NCBI RefSeq assembly: GCF_000012725.1
Contig: NC_007406.1
Span: forward strand, 372,001-436,000
DNA: 64,000 nucleotides
Origin: Nitrobacter winogradskyi Nb-255
GTDB taxonomy: Bacteria; Pseudomonadota; Alphaproteobacteria; Rhizobiales; Xanthobacteraceae
Reading direction: 5' to 3'
The translations under genes were made by a program, and so were the position numbers. This document shows positions 37,135-45,008 of this stretch, one piece after another (position 1 is the first letter of the stretch; every line of letters starts with the position of its first letter). The notes under the pieces were generated by a model. That model was given only the letters and a program-made list of their open reading frames with translations. It made no database searches and was not told the DNA's origin.

Positions 37135-37644
37135 TTACGCCGCGCTCAGGGCAGGCACCGGCAAAGCCGTCACCGACTTGATCTTTTCCATCGCGAATCG
37201 CGAGGTGACGTTTTTCAGCGCGACCGAACTGATCAGCTTTTTATAGAAGAGGTCGTAGCTCGCCATGTCGGCGACCACGACGCGCAGCATGTAATCGACG
37301 TCGCCCGCCATGCGGTAGAGCTCCATCACCTCGGGCATCGCGCTGATCGCATCGGCGAATTTTTTCAGCCAGACGTCGGAATGGTCGCCGCTTTCCACCG
37401 ATACGAACACCGAAATGCCGAGCCCGATCTTGTTCTGATCGACCAGCGCCACCCGGCGCAGAATGATGCCGTCGGCTTCGAGCCGCTGGATCCGTTTCCA
37501 GCAGGGGGTCGAGGACAACCCGACCCGGTCGCCGATCTCGGCGACGGAAAGCGATGCGTCTTCCTGCAGCACGGTCAGGATCTTGCGGTCGATGGCGTCG
37601 AGGCGACGACCGGTCTCAATGATCTGAGGGGCGATATCGCTCAT
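37135..37644 (-). CDS. Lrp/AsnC family transcriptional regulator
   Basis: A 169-residue regulator with N-terminal helix-turn-helix (LDAIDRKILTVLQEDASLSVAEIGDRVGLSSTPCWKRIQRLE) and a C-terminal RAM/ACT-like ligand domain (MAGDVDYMLRVVVADMASYD). The TPCWKR helix is the recognition helix seen in Lrp-like proteins that sense amino acids. It is convergent with the phosphomannomutase (46 bp apart) and has a perfect 7-bp inverted repeat just upstream of its start, suggesting autoregulation. Confidence 0.93.
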   Translation of the reverse strand: MSDIAPQIIETGRRLDAIDRKILTVLQEDASLSVAEIGDRVGLSSTPCWKRIQRLEADGIILRRVALVDQNKIGLGISVFVSVESGDHSDVWLKKFADAISAMPEVMELYRMAGDVDYMLRVVVADMASYDLFYKKLISSVALKNVTSRFAMEKIKSVTALPVPALSAA

Positions 37645-37649
37645 GGTAG

Positions 37650-37666
37650 AATATTGTTCCAATATT
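37650..37666 (-). promoter_or_regulatory. Probable Lrp-type operator
   Basis: AATATTG-TTC-CAATATT, a perfect inverted repeat ending 5 bp before the start codon of the Lrp-family gene and followed by the AT-rich stretch ATATATAGAAAATT, a likely promoter core. Lrp/AsnC proteins bind such AT-rich palindromes. Position suggests negative autoregulation. Confidence 0.6.
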
Positions 37667-37865
37667 GAAGTTGATAAACCTCATATATAGAAAATTATTT
37701 CAGTGCAAGGGTTATGAATCCGGATCGGGCGGGCGCGAATCCGTCCTTGCCAAAAAGGCTTCCATTTCAGCGCGTTGCGGCTGGCGAGGGCGGCGCCAAG
37801 CGCGCGCACTTGATCGCGGCGGTGGCGGAGGCGAACCTCGGCGAGGCTTCTAGAGTATGATGAGT

Positions 37866-38473
37866 TTAGATTTGGTTGTATCCTGCATTGACGAAGTAGT
37901 TGGCGCATTCAGCCGGTGCAACGGTTTCGAGGATCGGAGCGATAGCATTGTAGACGGCCTCGGTGGTCCGCTGCGCGGCTTTGCGTAGCCAGTGTTTGAA
38001 CTTGGCAAAGAACTGCTCGATCGGGTTCAGATCAGGCGAGTATTTCGGCAGGTAGAAGAGCCGGGCACCGGCGGCACGGATGACGCGACGCACGGCGCTG
38101 GCCTTGTGCGAGCCGAGGTTGTCCATAATGACGATGTCGCCGTGCCGCAGGGTCGGGACCAGAACCTTCTCGATGTAGAGAAGGAAGGCTTCGCCGTTGA
38201 TCGGCCCCTCGATGAACCACGGCGCGGTGATGCGATCGTGGCGCAGAGCGGCCATAAAGGTCATGGTCTGCCAGCGGCCATGCGGCACCTTGGCTCTGAT
38301 GCGTTGACCGCGCGGCGCCCAGCCCCGCAGCGGCGCCATATTGGTTTTGGTCCAGGTCTCATCGATGAACACCAGCCGAGTGGGATCAATCCGATCTCGA
38401 TACTTGGTCCATTGCGCTCGCCGACGGGCGACATCGGGACGATCCTGCTCTGCAGCAATCAGCGTCTTTTTTT
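37866..38473 (-). CDS. IS630 transposase, second frame (DDE catalytic part)
   Basis: Entered by -1 frameshift at the A7 run; about 200 residues. The catalytic triad is visible: D in LVFIDETWTKTN, D in GDIVIMDNLGSHKA and E in YSPDLNPIEQFFAKFK. The TAA stop lies inside the left terminal inverted repeat. All three catalytic residues are present, so the element could be active if frameshifting occurs. Confidence 0.85.
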
Positions 38474-38809
38474 GTAACTGAGCTTCACAGCGTGAACGAA
38501 CTCCCACATCGTGCGGTAATCGACCTTAAGGCCACGCTCGGCAAGTTCGGCCACCAGCCCGCGCACGGTAAAGTCCTTTCGGCACCGTTGCAGCAGCCAT
38601 TCGCGGTGCGGCCCCGCAATCTTCTTTGGCCTATAGCCGCCGATCTGGCTTGGCGCGACGCTGCCGGTCTCGTGGAAGCGTTGTACCCAGTTGATCGCCG
38701 TGCTGATGCCCACCCCAAACTGGGCCGCAGCCTGATGCCGCGACAGGCCGCCTTTAACGACAGCACCCACTACCCGCTCACGAAGGTCGTTCGAATAGGC
38801 TCGTCCCAT
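38459..38809 (-). CDS. IS630 transposase, first frame (DNA-binding part)
   Basis: A 116-residue protein: MGRAYSNDLRERVVGAVVKG, then a helix-turn-helix (GLSRHQAAAQFGVGISTAINWVQRF) and GGYRPKKIAG. It ends SYKKRR at a TGA just beyond a run of seven A (38467-38473 on the complement). A -1 slip on this run joins it to the downstream catalytic frame, the standard expression strategy of many IS630 elements. Confidence 0.88.
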   Translation of the reverse strand: MGRAYSNDLRERVVGAVVKGGLSRHQAAAQFGVGISTAINWVQRFHETGSVAPSQIGGYRPKKIAGPHREWLLQRCRKDFTVRGLVAELAERGLKVDYRTMWEFVHAVKLSYKKRR

Positions 38810-38899
38810 CCATGCTGGCCTCCTTCCCAGTCAGCATGTTGAATCAGATGAATTCTGATTTGGGAATCTCAATCGATTCAAAATAAACCCATCCCGCTC

Positions 38900-38999
38900 T
38901 AGAGCATGATCCGATCAAGTTGAATCGGACCATGCTCTGGAAATGCTGGTCGCATTTTCTTGCGGCGAACCGGTATCCACTTCGCTTGAAAACGCTCTA
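38900..38999. repeat. Intergenic palindromic repeat next to the IS elements
   Basis: TAGAGCATGATCCGATCAAG with TTGAATCGG/CATGCTCT completing a hairpin, then TTTTCTTGCGGCGAACCGG and AAAACGCTCTAG. It is bordered by IS630 at its left TA and by the IS5 element at its right CTAG. Before the insertions its right end would have joined the recR stop codon. Confidence 0.8.
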
Positions 39000-39000
39000 G

Positions 39001-39837
39001 GTCACGAACCCATAAACGGGGTTCCGTTTGGACGGGATGCGTGATTCAATCTCCAGAGGTGGGAGGATTGAATGGCACGTTTTGATCTGACGGATTTTGA
39101 ATGGTCTGTGATCCAGCCGCTGTTGCCGAACAAGTCGCGCGGCGTTGCACGGGTGGATGATCGGCGGGTGCTGAACGGGATTTTCTGGCGGCTGCGCACC
39201 GGTGCGCCGTGGGCGGACATTCCAGCGCGCTACGGCCCGCACACCACTTGCGTGAACCGCTTCAACCGGTGGCGCAAGGCAGGCGTGTGGGATCGCATTC
39301 TGTCGGCTATTTCAAAGGCTTACGATGGCGACATCCAAATGATCGATTCGTCGTCGATCCGCGTGCATCAACATGCGGCCAACGGTCAAAAAAACAGACG
39401 CGATCCCGTTGCATGGGTCGCTCGCGCGGCGGGCTGACCACCAAAATCCACGCGCTGGTGGATGCCTGCGGCCTGCCGATCGTCCTCAAGATCACCGAAG
39501 GCCAGGCCCATGACGGGCGTAGCGCGCAGGACATGATCGACACCGTCGAACGCGGCGACGTGCTGCTGGCCGACCGGGCCTACGACTCCAACGCCCTGCG
39601 TCAAACGCTGGCCGCGCGCGGCGCGAGAGCCAATGTGAAGCCGATGCCAAATCGCGTTGCGGCCTTGCAATTCAACAGACGGCTCTATCGCAAGCGCAAT
39701 CTGGTCGAACGCTTCTTCAACAAAATCAAGCACTATCGCGCCGTCGCCACCAGATATGACAAACGTGACGACAACTTCCTCACCTCCATCAAGCTCGCCT
39801 CAATCCGCATCTGGTTGCGATTTAATGAGTCGATGAC
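39001..39837 (+). mobile_element. IS5-family insertion sequence (IS427-like)
   Basis: An 837-bp element between two CTAG copies (38997-39000 and 39838-39841), of which TA or CTAG is the target duplication. Terminal inverted repeats are imperfect: GTCACGAACCCATAAA on the left and GTCATCGACTCATTAAA (complement) on the right. It encodes a frameshifted IS5 transposase. It shares its right CTAG with the adjacent IS481 element, so the two insertions are nested at the same site. Confidence 0.85.
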
Positions 39838-39841
39838 CTAG
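39072..39841 (+). CDS. IS5-family transposase, expressed through -1 frameshift
   Basis: Two overlapping frames. The first (39072-39437) has MARFDLTDFEWSVIQPLLPN, the DUF4096-type N-terminus, and the first catalytic D (IQMIDSSSIRVHQH). The second continues with GGLTTKIHALVDACG, the second D in LLADRAYDSNALR and E in RNLVERFFNKIKHYR. The switch is at A-AAA-AAC (near 39388), a classic slippery heptamer, and the frame change is -1. The TAG stop (39839-39841) is supplied by the flanking CTAG target, not by the element. Confidence 0.87.
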
Positions 39842-40804
39842 GTGTTCAGTCCCGGCATTTGATGGATTGGATCGATGATGAATCGATCGGGCTCTGAAGT
39901 CCATCGTTTGCAGATGAACTCGTAGGGTGTGAGGCGCTTTGAGCGTCTTCAGCCTTCGGCCGAAGTTGTATGCCTTGATGAAGTCCTGAAGGTGCCGGCG
40001 CAGTTGGTCATGATTGTCGTAGTGGAAGCGCTTGACGGTGGCGTCCTTGATGGTGCGGTTCATCCGTTCCACCTGTCCGTTGGTCCAGGGATGGTTGATC
40101 CTGGTGAGCCTGTGCTCGATGCCGTTCTCGTCGCAGACGCGATCGAAGATGTGGTGGAACGCATATTTGTGACGGGCGTGGTTGGTGAACTGGATGCCGT
40201 TGTCCGTCAGCACCGTGTGGATGGCATAGGGAACTGCCACGATGAGGTTGCGCAGGAACTGAGCCGCGACCATCTTGCCCGCCTCTTGGTGGAGCTCGGC
40301 GTAGGCGAACTTCGAAGTGCGGTCGATGGCCACGAACAGGCGCAGCTTGCCCTCAGCCGTCTGCACCTCGGCGATGTCGATGTGGAAGTAGCCGATCGGG
40401 TAGCTCCTGAACGTCTTCCTGATCGGCTTGTCGCCTTCGACCTCCGGGAGCCGGCTGATGCCGTGACGGTGCAGGCAGCGATGCAATGAAGACCGCGACA
40501 GGTGCGGGATCGTTGGCTGAAGCGCGTAGAGGCAATCATCGAGCGGCAACAGGGTATGCTTGCGGAAGGCGACGATGATCGCCTCCTCCTCGGATGAGAG
40601 CGCCGTCGAGCGCGGATCTTTCGGTCCCGTCGGAAGGTCGGCCACCGAGGTCCGCTTCTTCCATTTTGCGACGGTCTTCTGGTTGATCCCGTAGCGTTTC
40701 GACAGCGCTCTCAGGCTCTCTTCACTATTTTGTATTGCTCGACGGATTGCCTCTGTCGTCGTGGCGCTCCCGTGAAGAACCTGTCCCATAGCGCATCCTT
40801 CCAT
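39838..40804 (-). pseudogene. IS481 transposase, frameshifted near the C-terminus
   Basis: The frame from 40804 has an N-terminal helix-turn-helix (ATTTEAIRRAIQNSEESLRA, ALSKRYGINQKTVAKWKKR) and a full rve-type DDE core: D in YFHIDIAEV, D in VLTDNGIQF and E in NGQVERMNRT. At about 39935-39937 an extra base shifts LKTLKAL.. into LKTLKAPHTL.., and translation continues out of frame to 39800 inside the IS5 element. In the restored frame it would end TPYEFICKRW ... MPGLNT with the TAG of the CTAG target (39838-39840), the standard family C-terminus. Catalytic residues precede the shift. Confidence 0.85.
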
Positions 40805-40845
40805 TCTCCGGAAAATAATGCACCATCAAATGCCGGGATCAAACA
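39843..40845 (-). mobile_element. IS481-family insertion sequence
   Basis: A 1003-bp element. Left end TGTTCAGTCCCGGCATTTGA; the right end (complement) is TGTTTGATCCCGGCATTTGA, so the inverted repeat is at least 23 bp with three differences. It is flanked by CTAG on both sides (39838-39841; 40847-40850), matching the NCTAGN preference known for Bordetella IS481. The right CTAG contains the recR stop codon. The transposase gene carries a frameshift near its 3' end. Confidence 0.9.
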
Positions 40846-40846
40846 G

Positions 40847-41452
40847 CTAGAACAGCGTACGCTGACGCATCGCGGCCGACAGCGTCCCTTCATCGAGATA
40901 ATCCAGTTCGCCCCCGACCGGAACGCCGTGGGCAAGCCGCGTAACCTTCACGTTCGCCTCACCCAGCAGATCGGTGATGTAGTGCGCGGTGGTCTGGCCG
41001 TCGACGGTTGCATTCAGAGCGAGCACGATTTCCGCTACGCGCGGATCGTGGGCCCGCGCCACCAGCGCATCGATGGTGAGATCCTGCGGGCCGACGCCAT
41101 CGAGCGGTGACAGCGTCGCGCCAAGCACATGGTAGAATCCATTGGTGGCGCCGGCGCGCTCCAGCGCCCAGAGGTCCGCGACATCGGCCACCACGACGAT
41201 GATGGACGGATCGCGTCTGGCATCCGTGCATATCGTGCATGGACTGCGGGTGTCGATGTTACCGCAGGTTTCGCAAACCCGAATCCTGTCGATCGCAACC
41301 TGCAGCGCGCTTGCCAGAGGCGCCATCAACGCCTCGCGCTTCTTGATCAGATGCAGCGCCGCCCGCCGCGCCGAGCGCGGGCCAAGCCCCGGCAGCCTCG
41401 CAAGCAACTGGATCAACCGCTCGATCTCGGGTCCGGTGACGGCGGTCGGCAT
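40847..41452 (-). CDS. recR: Recombination mediator RecR
   Basis: A 201-residue DNA repair protein acting with RecF/RecO to load RecA at gaps. The order is N-terminal HhH ([20 protein letters not shown]), a C4 zinc finger ([17 protein letters not shown]), a Toprim domain ([18 protein letters not shown]) and a C-terminal Walker B-like segment. The stop TAG is within the CTAG that borders the IS481 element, so the insertion left the protein intact. Third gene of the dnaX-ybaB-recR set. Confidence 0.96.
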   Translation of the reverse strand: MPTAVTGPEIERLIQLLARLPGLGPRSARRAALHLIKKREALMAPLASALQVAIDRIRVCETCGNIDTRSPCTICTDARRDPSIIVVVADVADLWALERAGATNGFYHVLGATLSPLDGVGPQDLTIDALVARAHDPRVAEIVLALNATVDGQTTAHYITDLLGEANVKVTRLAHGVPVGGELDYLDEGTLSAAMRQRTLF

Positions 41453-41526
41453 CTTCTCGTGTCCCGAATTCGAAGTTCGCCAAACTGCGCTGCGTCCCTT
41501 CGCGAACTTCGATTCGAAAGGACGCC

Positions 41527-41600
41527 AGAGCCTTCCCGCGTCTCACGCGATCAGAAGCGAGGCTCACAGATTCTGACCTGACGCGTTTTCCTCACGCGCG
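41527..41600. repeat. Degenerate intergenic repeat between ybaB and recR
   Basis: AGAGCCTTCCCGCGTCTCAC, ATCAGAAGCGAGGCTC and GACGCGTTTTCCTCACGCG: the core parts of the main repeat in diverged form, filling part of the 150-bp gap. Confidence 0.7.
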
Positions 41601-41602
41601 GA

Positions 41603-41923
41603 TCACGAGAACCCGAGGCCGGGCGGCAGACCAAGCCCGCCCGTCAATGCCTGCATCTTCTCCTGCATCGCGACCTCCGCCTTGCGGCGCGCGTCGGCAA
41701 GTGCGGTCACGACAAGATCCTCGAGAATTTCACGTTCGTCCGGCTTGATCAGGGACGGATCGATCGAGATCCCCTTGACTTCCATCTTGGCGGTCATCCG
41801 CACGGTCACAAGGCCGCCGCCGGACGCTCCATCGACCTCGATCTGGTCGAGTTCGTCCTGCATGGCCTTCATCTTGGATTGAAATTGAGCCGCCTGCTTC
41901 ATCATGCCGAGAAAATCAGCCAT
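41603..41923 (-). CDS. ybaB: Nucleoid-associated protein, YbaB/EbfC family
   Basis: A 106-residue DNA-binding dimer protein: MADFLGMMKQAAQFQSKMKA, the conserved VEVDGASGGGLVTVRM-like core (IEVDGASGGGLVTVRMTAK) and the C-terminal helix, ending GLGLPPGLGF. The dnaX-ybaB-recR arrangement is conserved across proteobacteria. The ATG at 41923 is the canonical start. Confidence 0.95.
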   Translation of the reverse strand: MADFLGMMKQAAQFQSKMKAMQDELDQIEVDGASGGGLVTVRMTAKMEVKGISIDPSLIKPDEREILEDLVVTALADARRKAEVAMQEKMQALTGGLGLPPGLGFS

Positions 41924-41983
41924 CAACATTCCTCTTCTTGCTGAACCCTTTCCGTCTCCAATAGCAGAAGCCGCAAGGCTCTG

Positions 41984-42110
41984 TAGCGTTTTCGAACGAA
42001 GCATGTTCCCGGACCTGACCCGAGAATGGATACCGGTTCGCGTGAAGGAAACGCGTCAAATTAAAATCATAGAGCCCGCTTCTGATTCAATCAGAAGCGG
42101 AAACGCTCTA
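41984..42110. repeat. Intergenic palindromic repeat forming the dnaX stop codon
   Basis: Read on the minus strand: TAGAGCGTTTCCGCTTCTGA, hairpin with ATCAGAAGCGGGCTC, TTTGACGCGTTTCCTTCACG, then GGTCAGGTCCGGGAAC and a CGAAAACGCTACA end. Its first TAG (42108-42110) is the stop codon of dnaX. It separates dnaX and ybaB by 184 bp. Confidence 0.85.
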
Positions 42111-43943
42111 GTCGCCGCTGTCGAGATCGTCGGCCAGTTCGTCAGGAGCGGCATCGGAATCCGGCGACGACAACGCGAACTTTCGCACCTCGACCACCTT
42201 GGCGCCAGGAAAACGCGCCAGCACGTCCTGAACGCGCGGATCAGCCTCGGCCGCGCGCTCCCGCTCGCTCTTCTGCAACAGCGCCTGCGAACGCAGTGTC
42301 GGCTGGCCCGGCTCATTGGAAACGATCACCGTCCAGCGCCGGCCGGTCCATTGTTCCAGCTTGCGCCCAAGATCGTTCACCAGCGTACGCGCCGCGCTGC
42401 GCTCCAGCGCGACCTCAAGCCGGCCGTTCTCGATGCGGACCAGCCGGATGTCGGCCTCCAGCGCGGCCTTGATGATCAGATCGCGCTTTTCGCCGGCAAG
42501 CGCCACGAGTTCGCCCAGGCTCTCTATCCGCACCGCCGGGATCGCACCCGCTGTGCCGGCCATCGGCGCGGCAGCCTGCGGACGGGCCGTCTCCGCGGCG
42601 GCGCGCGGCGACAATGACCGCGCAGCCGACGACGGAACGGATGACACCGGTCCCGAGGCCGGTCTGGGCGGCGCGGCGTTGGTAGTAACACCCGGCGATT
42701 CGCCATTTCGATCCAGCAGCCGGATCGCCTCATCGGGCGTCGGCAGGTCCGCAACATAGGCGATGCGCACCAGCACCATCTCAGCCGCGGCCGCCGGCCG
42801 CGTCGCGCCCTGAACTTCCGCGATTCCTTTCAGCAGCATCTGCCACATCCGCGACAGCACGCGGATCGACAGTTTCACGGCAAAATCGCTCGCCCGCAGG
42901 CGTTCCGCTTCACCGAATGCCACGTTGTCGGCGATCGCCGGAACGATCTTGATGCGCGTCACGAAGTTGACGAATTCGGCCAGGTCGCTGAGCACGACGA
43001 CCGGATCGGCGCCGGTCTCGTATTGGGAACGGAACTCACCGAATGCGCTCGCGATGTCGCCCCGCGCCAGCGCCTCGAACAGATCGATGACCCGCGTGCG
43101 GTCCGCAAGTCCCAGCATCCGCCGCACCGCATCGGCCCGGACCACGCCAGCCGCATGGGCGATGGCCTGATCGAGCAGCGACAGGGAATCGCGCACCGAG
43201 CCTTCGGCCGCCCTCGCCAGGATGCCAAGCGCCTCCGGCTCCGCCTCGACGTTCTCTTTCGCCGCGATAGCGGCAAGGTGCGCCATCAACACCTCGGCTT
43301 CGACCCGCCGGAGGTCAAATCGCTGGCAGCGCGACAGCACCGTCACCGGAACTTTGCGGATCTCAGTGGTCGCGAACACGAACTTCGCGTGCTCCGGCGG
43401 CTCCTCCAGCGTCTTCAGGAACGCGTTGAAGGCCGCCGTCGACAGCATGTGAACTTCGTCGATGATGTAGACCTTGTAGCGCGCGCTCGACGGCGCATAG
43501 CGCACGCTGTCGTTGATCTGCCTGACATCGTCGACACCGGTGTGAGAAGCGGCGTCCATCTCCAGCACATCGATATGCCGGCTTTCCATAATGGCCCGGC
43601 AATGAACGCCAAGTTGCGGCATCCGGATGGTCGGCCCCTGCACGGAACCATCCGCGAGCTGGTAGTTCAGCGCACGGGCAAGAATGCGCGCGGTGGTGGT
43701 TTTTCCCACGCCGCGCACGCCCGTCAGAATCCAGGCCTGCGGAATCCGTCCCGTCTCGAACGCATTGGACACGGTGCGCACCAGCGCCTCCTGCCCGATG
43801 AGATCATCGAAGCAGGCCGGGCGGTATTTGCGTGCCAGCACCCGGTACTGCACGCTCGATCCGGATGGCGTCCCGCCGAGGTCGAGACCGGTCTGGCCGG
43901 CCGCATCATCGGGGAGCGTCGGGGGATGGCCAGCGTCGTTCAT
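42108..43943 (-). CDS. dnaX: DNA polymerase III subunits gamma and tau
   Basis: A 611-residue clamp-loader ATPase. RKYRPACFDDLIGQE, Walker A GVRGVGKTT, Walker B YIIDEVHMLS, the sensor-1 region KVPVTVLSRCQRFDLRR, then domain III and a Pro/Ala-rich linker before the tau-like C-terminus. The zinc finger of the AAA+ module is not in canonical form: LNYQLADGSVQGPTIRMPQLGVHCRAI has only one cysteine where four are expected. No A-rich frameshift site for a gamma form is visible. The ATG at 43943 follows the SRP RNA gene. Essential for replication. Confidence 0.94.
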   Translation of the reverse strand: MNDAGHPPTLPDDAAGQTGLDLGGTPSGSSVQYRVLARKYRPACFDDLIGQEALVRTVSNAFETGRIPQAWILTGVRGVGKTTTARILARALNYQLADGSVQGPTIRMPQLGVHCRAIMESRHIDVLEMDAASHTGVDDVRQINDSVRYAPSSARYKVYIIDEVHMLSTAAFNAFLKTLEEPPEHAKFVFATTEIRKVPVTVLSRCQRFDLRRVEAEVLMAHLAAIAAKENVEAEPEALGILARAAEGSVRDSLSLLDQAIAHAAGVVRADAVRRMLGLADRTRVIDLFEALARGDIASAFGEFRSQYETGADPVVVLSDLAEFVNFVTRIKIVPAIADNVAFGEAERLRASDFAVKLSIRVLSRMWQMLLKGIAEVQGATRPAAAAEMVLVRIAYVADLPTPDEAIRLLDRNGESPGVTTNAAPPRPASGPVSSVPSSAARSLSPRAAAETARPQAAAPMAGTAGAIPAVRIESLGELVALAGEKRDLIIKAALEADIRLVRIENGRLEVALERSAARTLVNDLGRKLEQWTGRRWTVIVSNEPGQPTLRSQALLQKSERERAAEADPRVQDVLARFPGAKVVEVRKFALSSPDSDAAPDELADDLDSGD

Positions 43944-44075
43944 TGAGCGATCCGCAATTTTCTCTCTCGAAGCCGGCTTGCGGAACAAGGGAGCGAACCT
44001 TCGGGCCGCGCGCGTCCGGCGCTGGCAAGGATCTCCGAAAAACCCGGCTCGCCCGACAAGAGGCAAGATGCAGGT

Positions 44076-44171
44076 AGGAGACTGACGAGCGACCCGATCC
44101 GGACCTCGTTAGGGCTGCTTCCTTCCGGACCTGACCCGGTTGGCGAGTGGCTCGTCCACCGCCAATCTCCC
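44076..44171 (-). ncRNA. ffs: Bacterial small signal recognition particle RNA (4.5S)
   Basis: About 96 nt. The minus strand contains the universal SRP core GGGTCAGGTCCGGAAGGAAG followed by CAGCCC, with GACGAGC pairing with GCTCGTC and GGAGA with TCTCC to close the hairpin. It binds Ffh to target membrane proteins. Located between dnaX and the divergent HIT gene, as in other alphaproteobacteria. Ends estimated from the outer helix. Confidence 0.92.
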
Positions 44172-44307
44172 GCTTCCTATTTGGGGCCAAAAGCACAGGA
44201 AAGCAAGCAGCGGGGACGACGCCGGAACCGACCGGTTCCGAACCATTGATTTCGGCGGATCGCTGCGCCAGTTTGCATCGGCATTCCTCGAAAAGTATCG
44301 GCGAACG

Positions 44308-44724
44308 ATGTCCGAAACCTGGTCGCTTCACCCGCAGCTCGACAACGACACGGTCGGCATCGGCGACCTGTCGCTCAGCCGCCTCGCACTCAGCAAGGAC
44401 GCCACCTATCCCTGGCTCATTCTGGCGCCAAGACGTGCTGGCGCGATCGAGATCATCGATCTTGATCACGACGACCGCTCGCGTCTGATGACGGAGATCG
44501 CTCGCGCGTCCGAGGTGCTCAAGGGCATCACAGGCTGCGACAAGCTCAACGTGGCCGCGCTTGGCAACCAGGTGCCGCAGCTTCATGTCCATGTCATCGC
44601 GCGCCGCAAAAGCGACGCCGCATGGCCCAACCCGGTCTGGGGCGCGGCGCCCGCGCGCGAATACGACGCGGCGGAACTCGAGAAAATCATTGAAGCAATC
44701 CGGCGCGGGATAGGGCTCGGTTAG
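44308..44724 (+). CDS. HIT-family hydrolase
   Basis: A 138-residue protein of the histidine triad superfamily. The triad region is NQVPQLHVHVIARRKSDAAWP, with two of the three histidines and a glutamine in front; the WPNPVWG tail is typical of a Rhizobiales group acting on nucleotide conjugates. The opening is LSRLALSKDATYPWLILAPRR. The ATG at 44308 is chosen; the frame is open further upstream over the SRP RNA, which cannot be coding. Substrate not known. Confidence 0.9.
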   Translation: MSETWSLHPQLDNDTVGIGDLSLSRLALSKDATYPWLILAPRRAGAIEIIDLDHDDRSRLMTEIARASEVLKGITGCDKLNVAALGNQVPQLHVHVIARRKSDAAWPNPVWGAAPAREYDAAELEKIIEAIRRGIGLG

Positions 44725-44833
44725 GCCGTCCGTCCGGACTTGGCCCGCAGGCCACGACCAATCTCGCCGGACGATGCAGCGGAGATGTATTTCACGGCGC
44801 TTTCGTGCCCGCCGTCACCGAGAATCAGGGTCC

Positions 44834-44904
44834 TAGATCACGATGGTTTTGGATCGAATCGATCCAAAACCATGAACGTGATCACTTTTCCTCATCCCGC
44901 TCTA
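44834..44904. repeat. Long palindrome with TA-flanked ends, IS630-like right terminus
   Basis: TAGATCACGATGGTTTTGGA and its near-complement TCCAAAACCATGAACGTGAT form a hairpin of about 20 bp. The right end, read on the complement, is TAGAGCGGGATGAGGAAAAG, close to the right terminus of the IS630 element (GAGCGGGATGGG). It lies in the 579-bp gap between the HIT gene and the cupin gene. The first part of that gap (44725-44833) has nothing recognisable. Confidence 0.75.
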
Positions 44905-45006
44905 GAGCCTTTCCGCTTCTGATAGAATCAGAAGCGGGTCCTATGATTTTGATTTGTCGCGTTTTCTTCACGCGAACCGGTGTCCGCTTCGCTCGAAAAC
45001 GCTCTA
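44903..45006. repeat. Intergenic palindromic repeat, target of the deleted IS481 element
   Basis: TAGAGCCTTTCCGCTTCTGA with ATCAGAAGCGGG hairpin, the CGCGTTTTCTTCACGCG segment and CGAAAACGCTCTAG. It shares a TA with the palindrome on its left, and its right CTAG (45004-45007) is where the MITE-like IS481 derivative is inserted. Confidence 0.85.
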
Positions 45007-45008
45007 GG

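Larger units (their letters stand above)
37853..38899 (-). mobile_element. IS630-family insertion sequence
   Basis: About 1047 bp, with two overlapping frames encoding a Tc1/mariner-like DDE transposase. It is flanked by TA on each side (37851-37852 and 38900-38901), the target duplication of this family. The ends are imperfect inverted repeats: GAGTATGATGAGTTTA on the left and GAGCGGGATGGGTTTA (complement) on the right, 12 of 16 matching. The right flank is an intergenic repeat starting TAGAGCATGAT, so the insertion is at the edge of that repeat. Exact ends are inferred. Confidence 0.75.
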
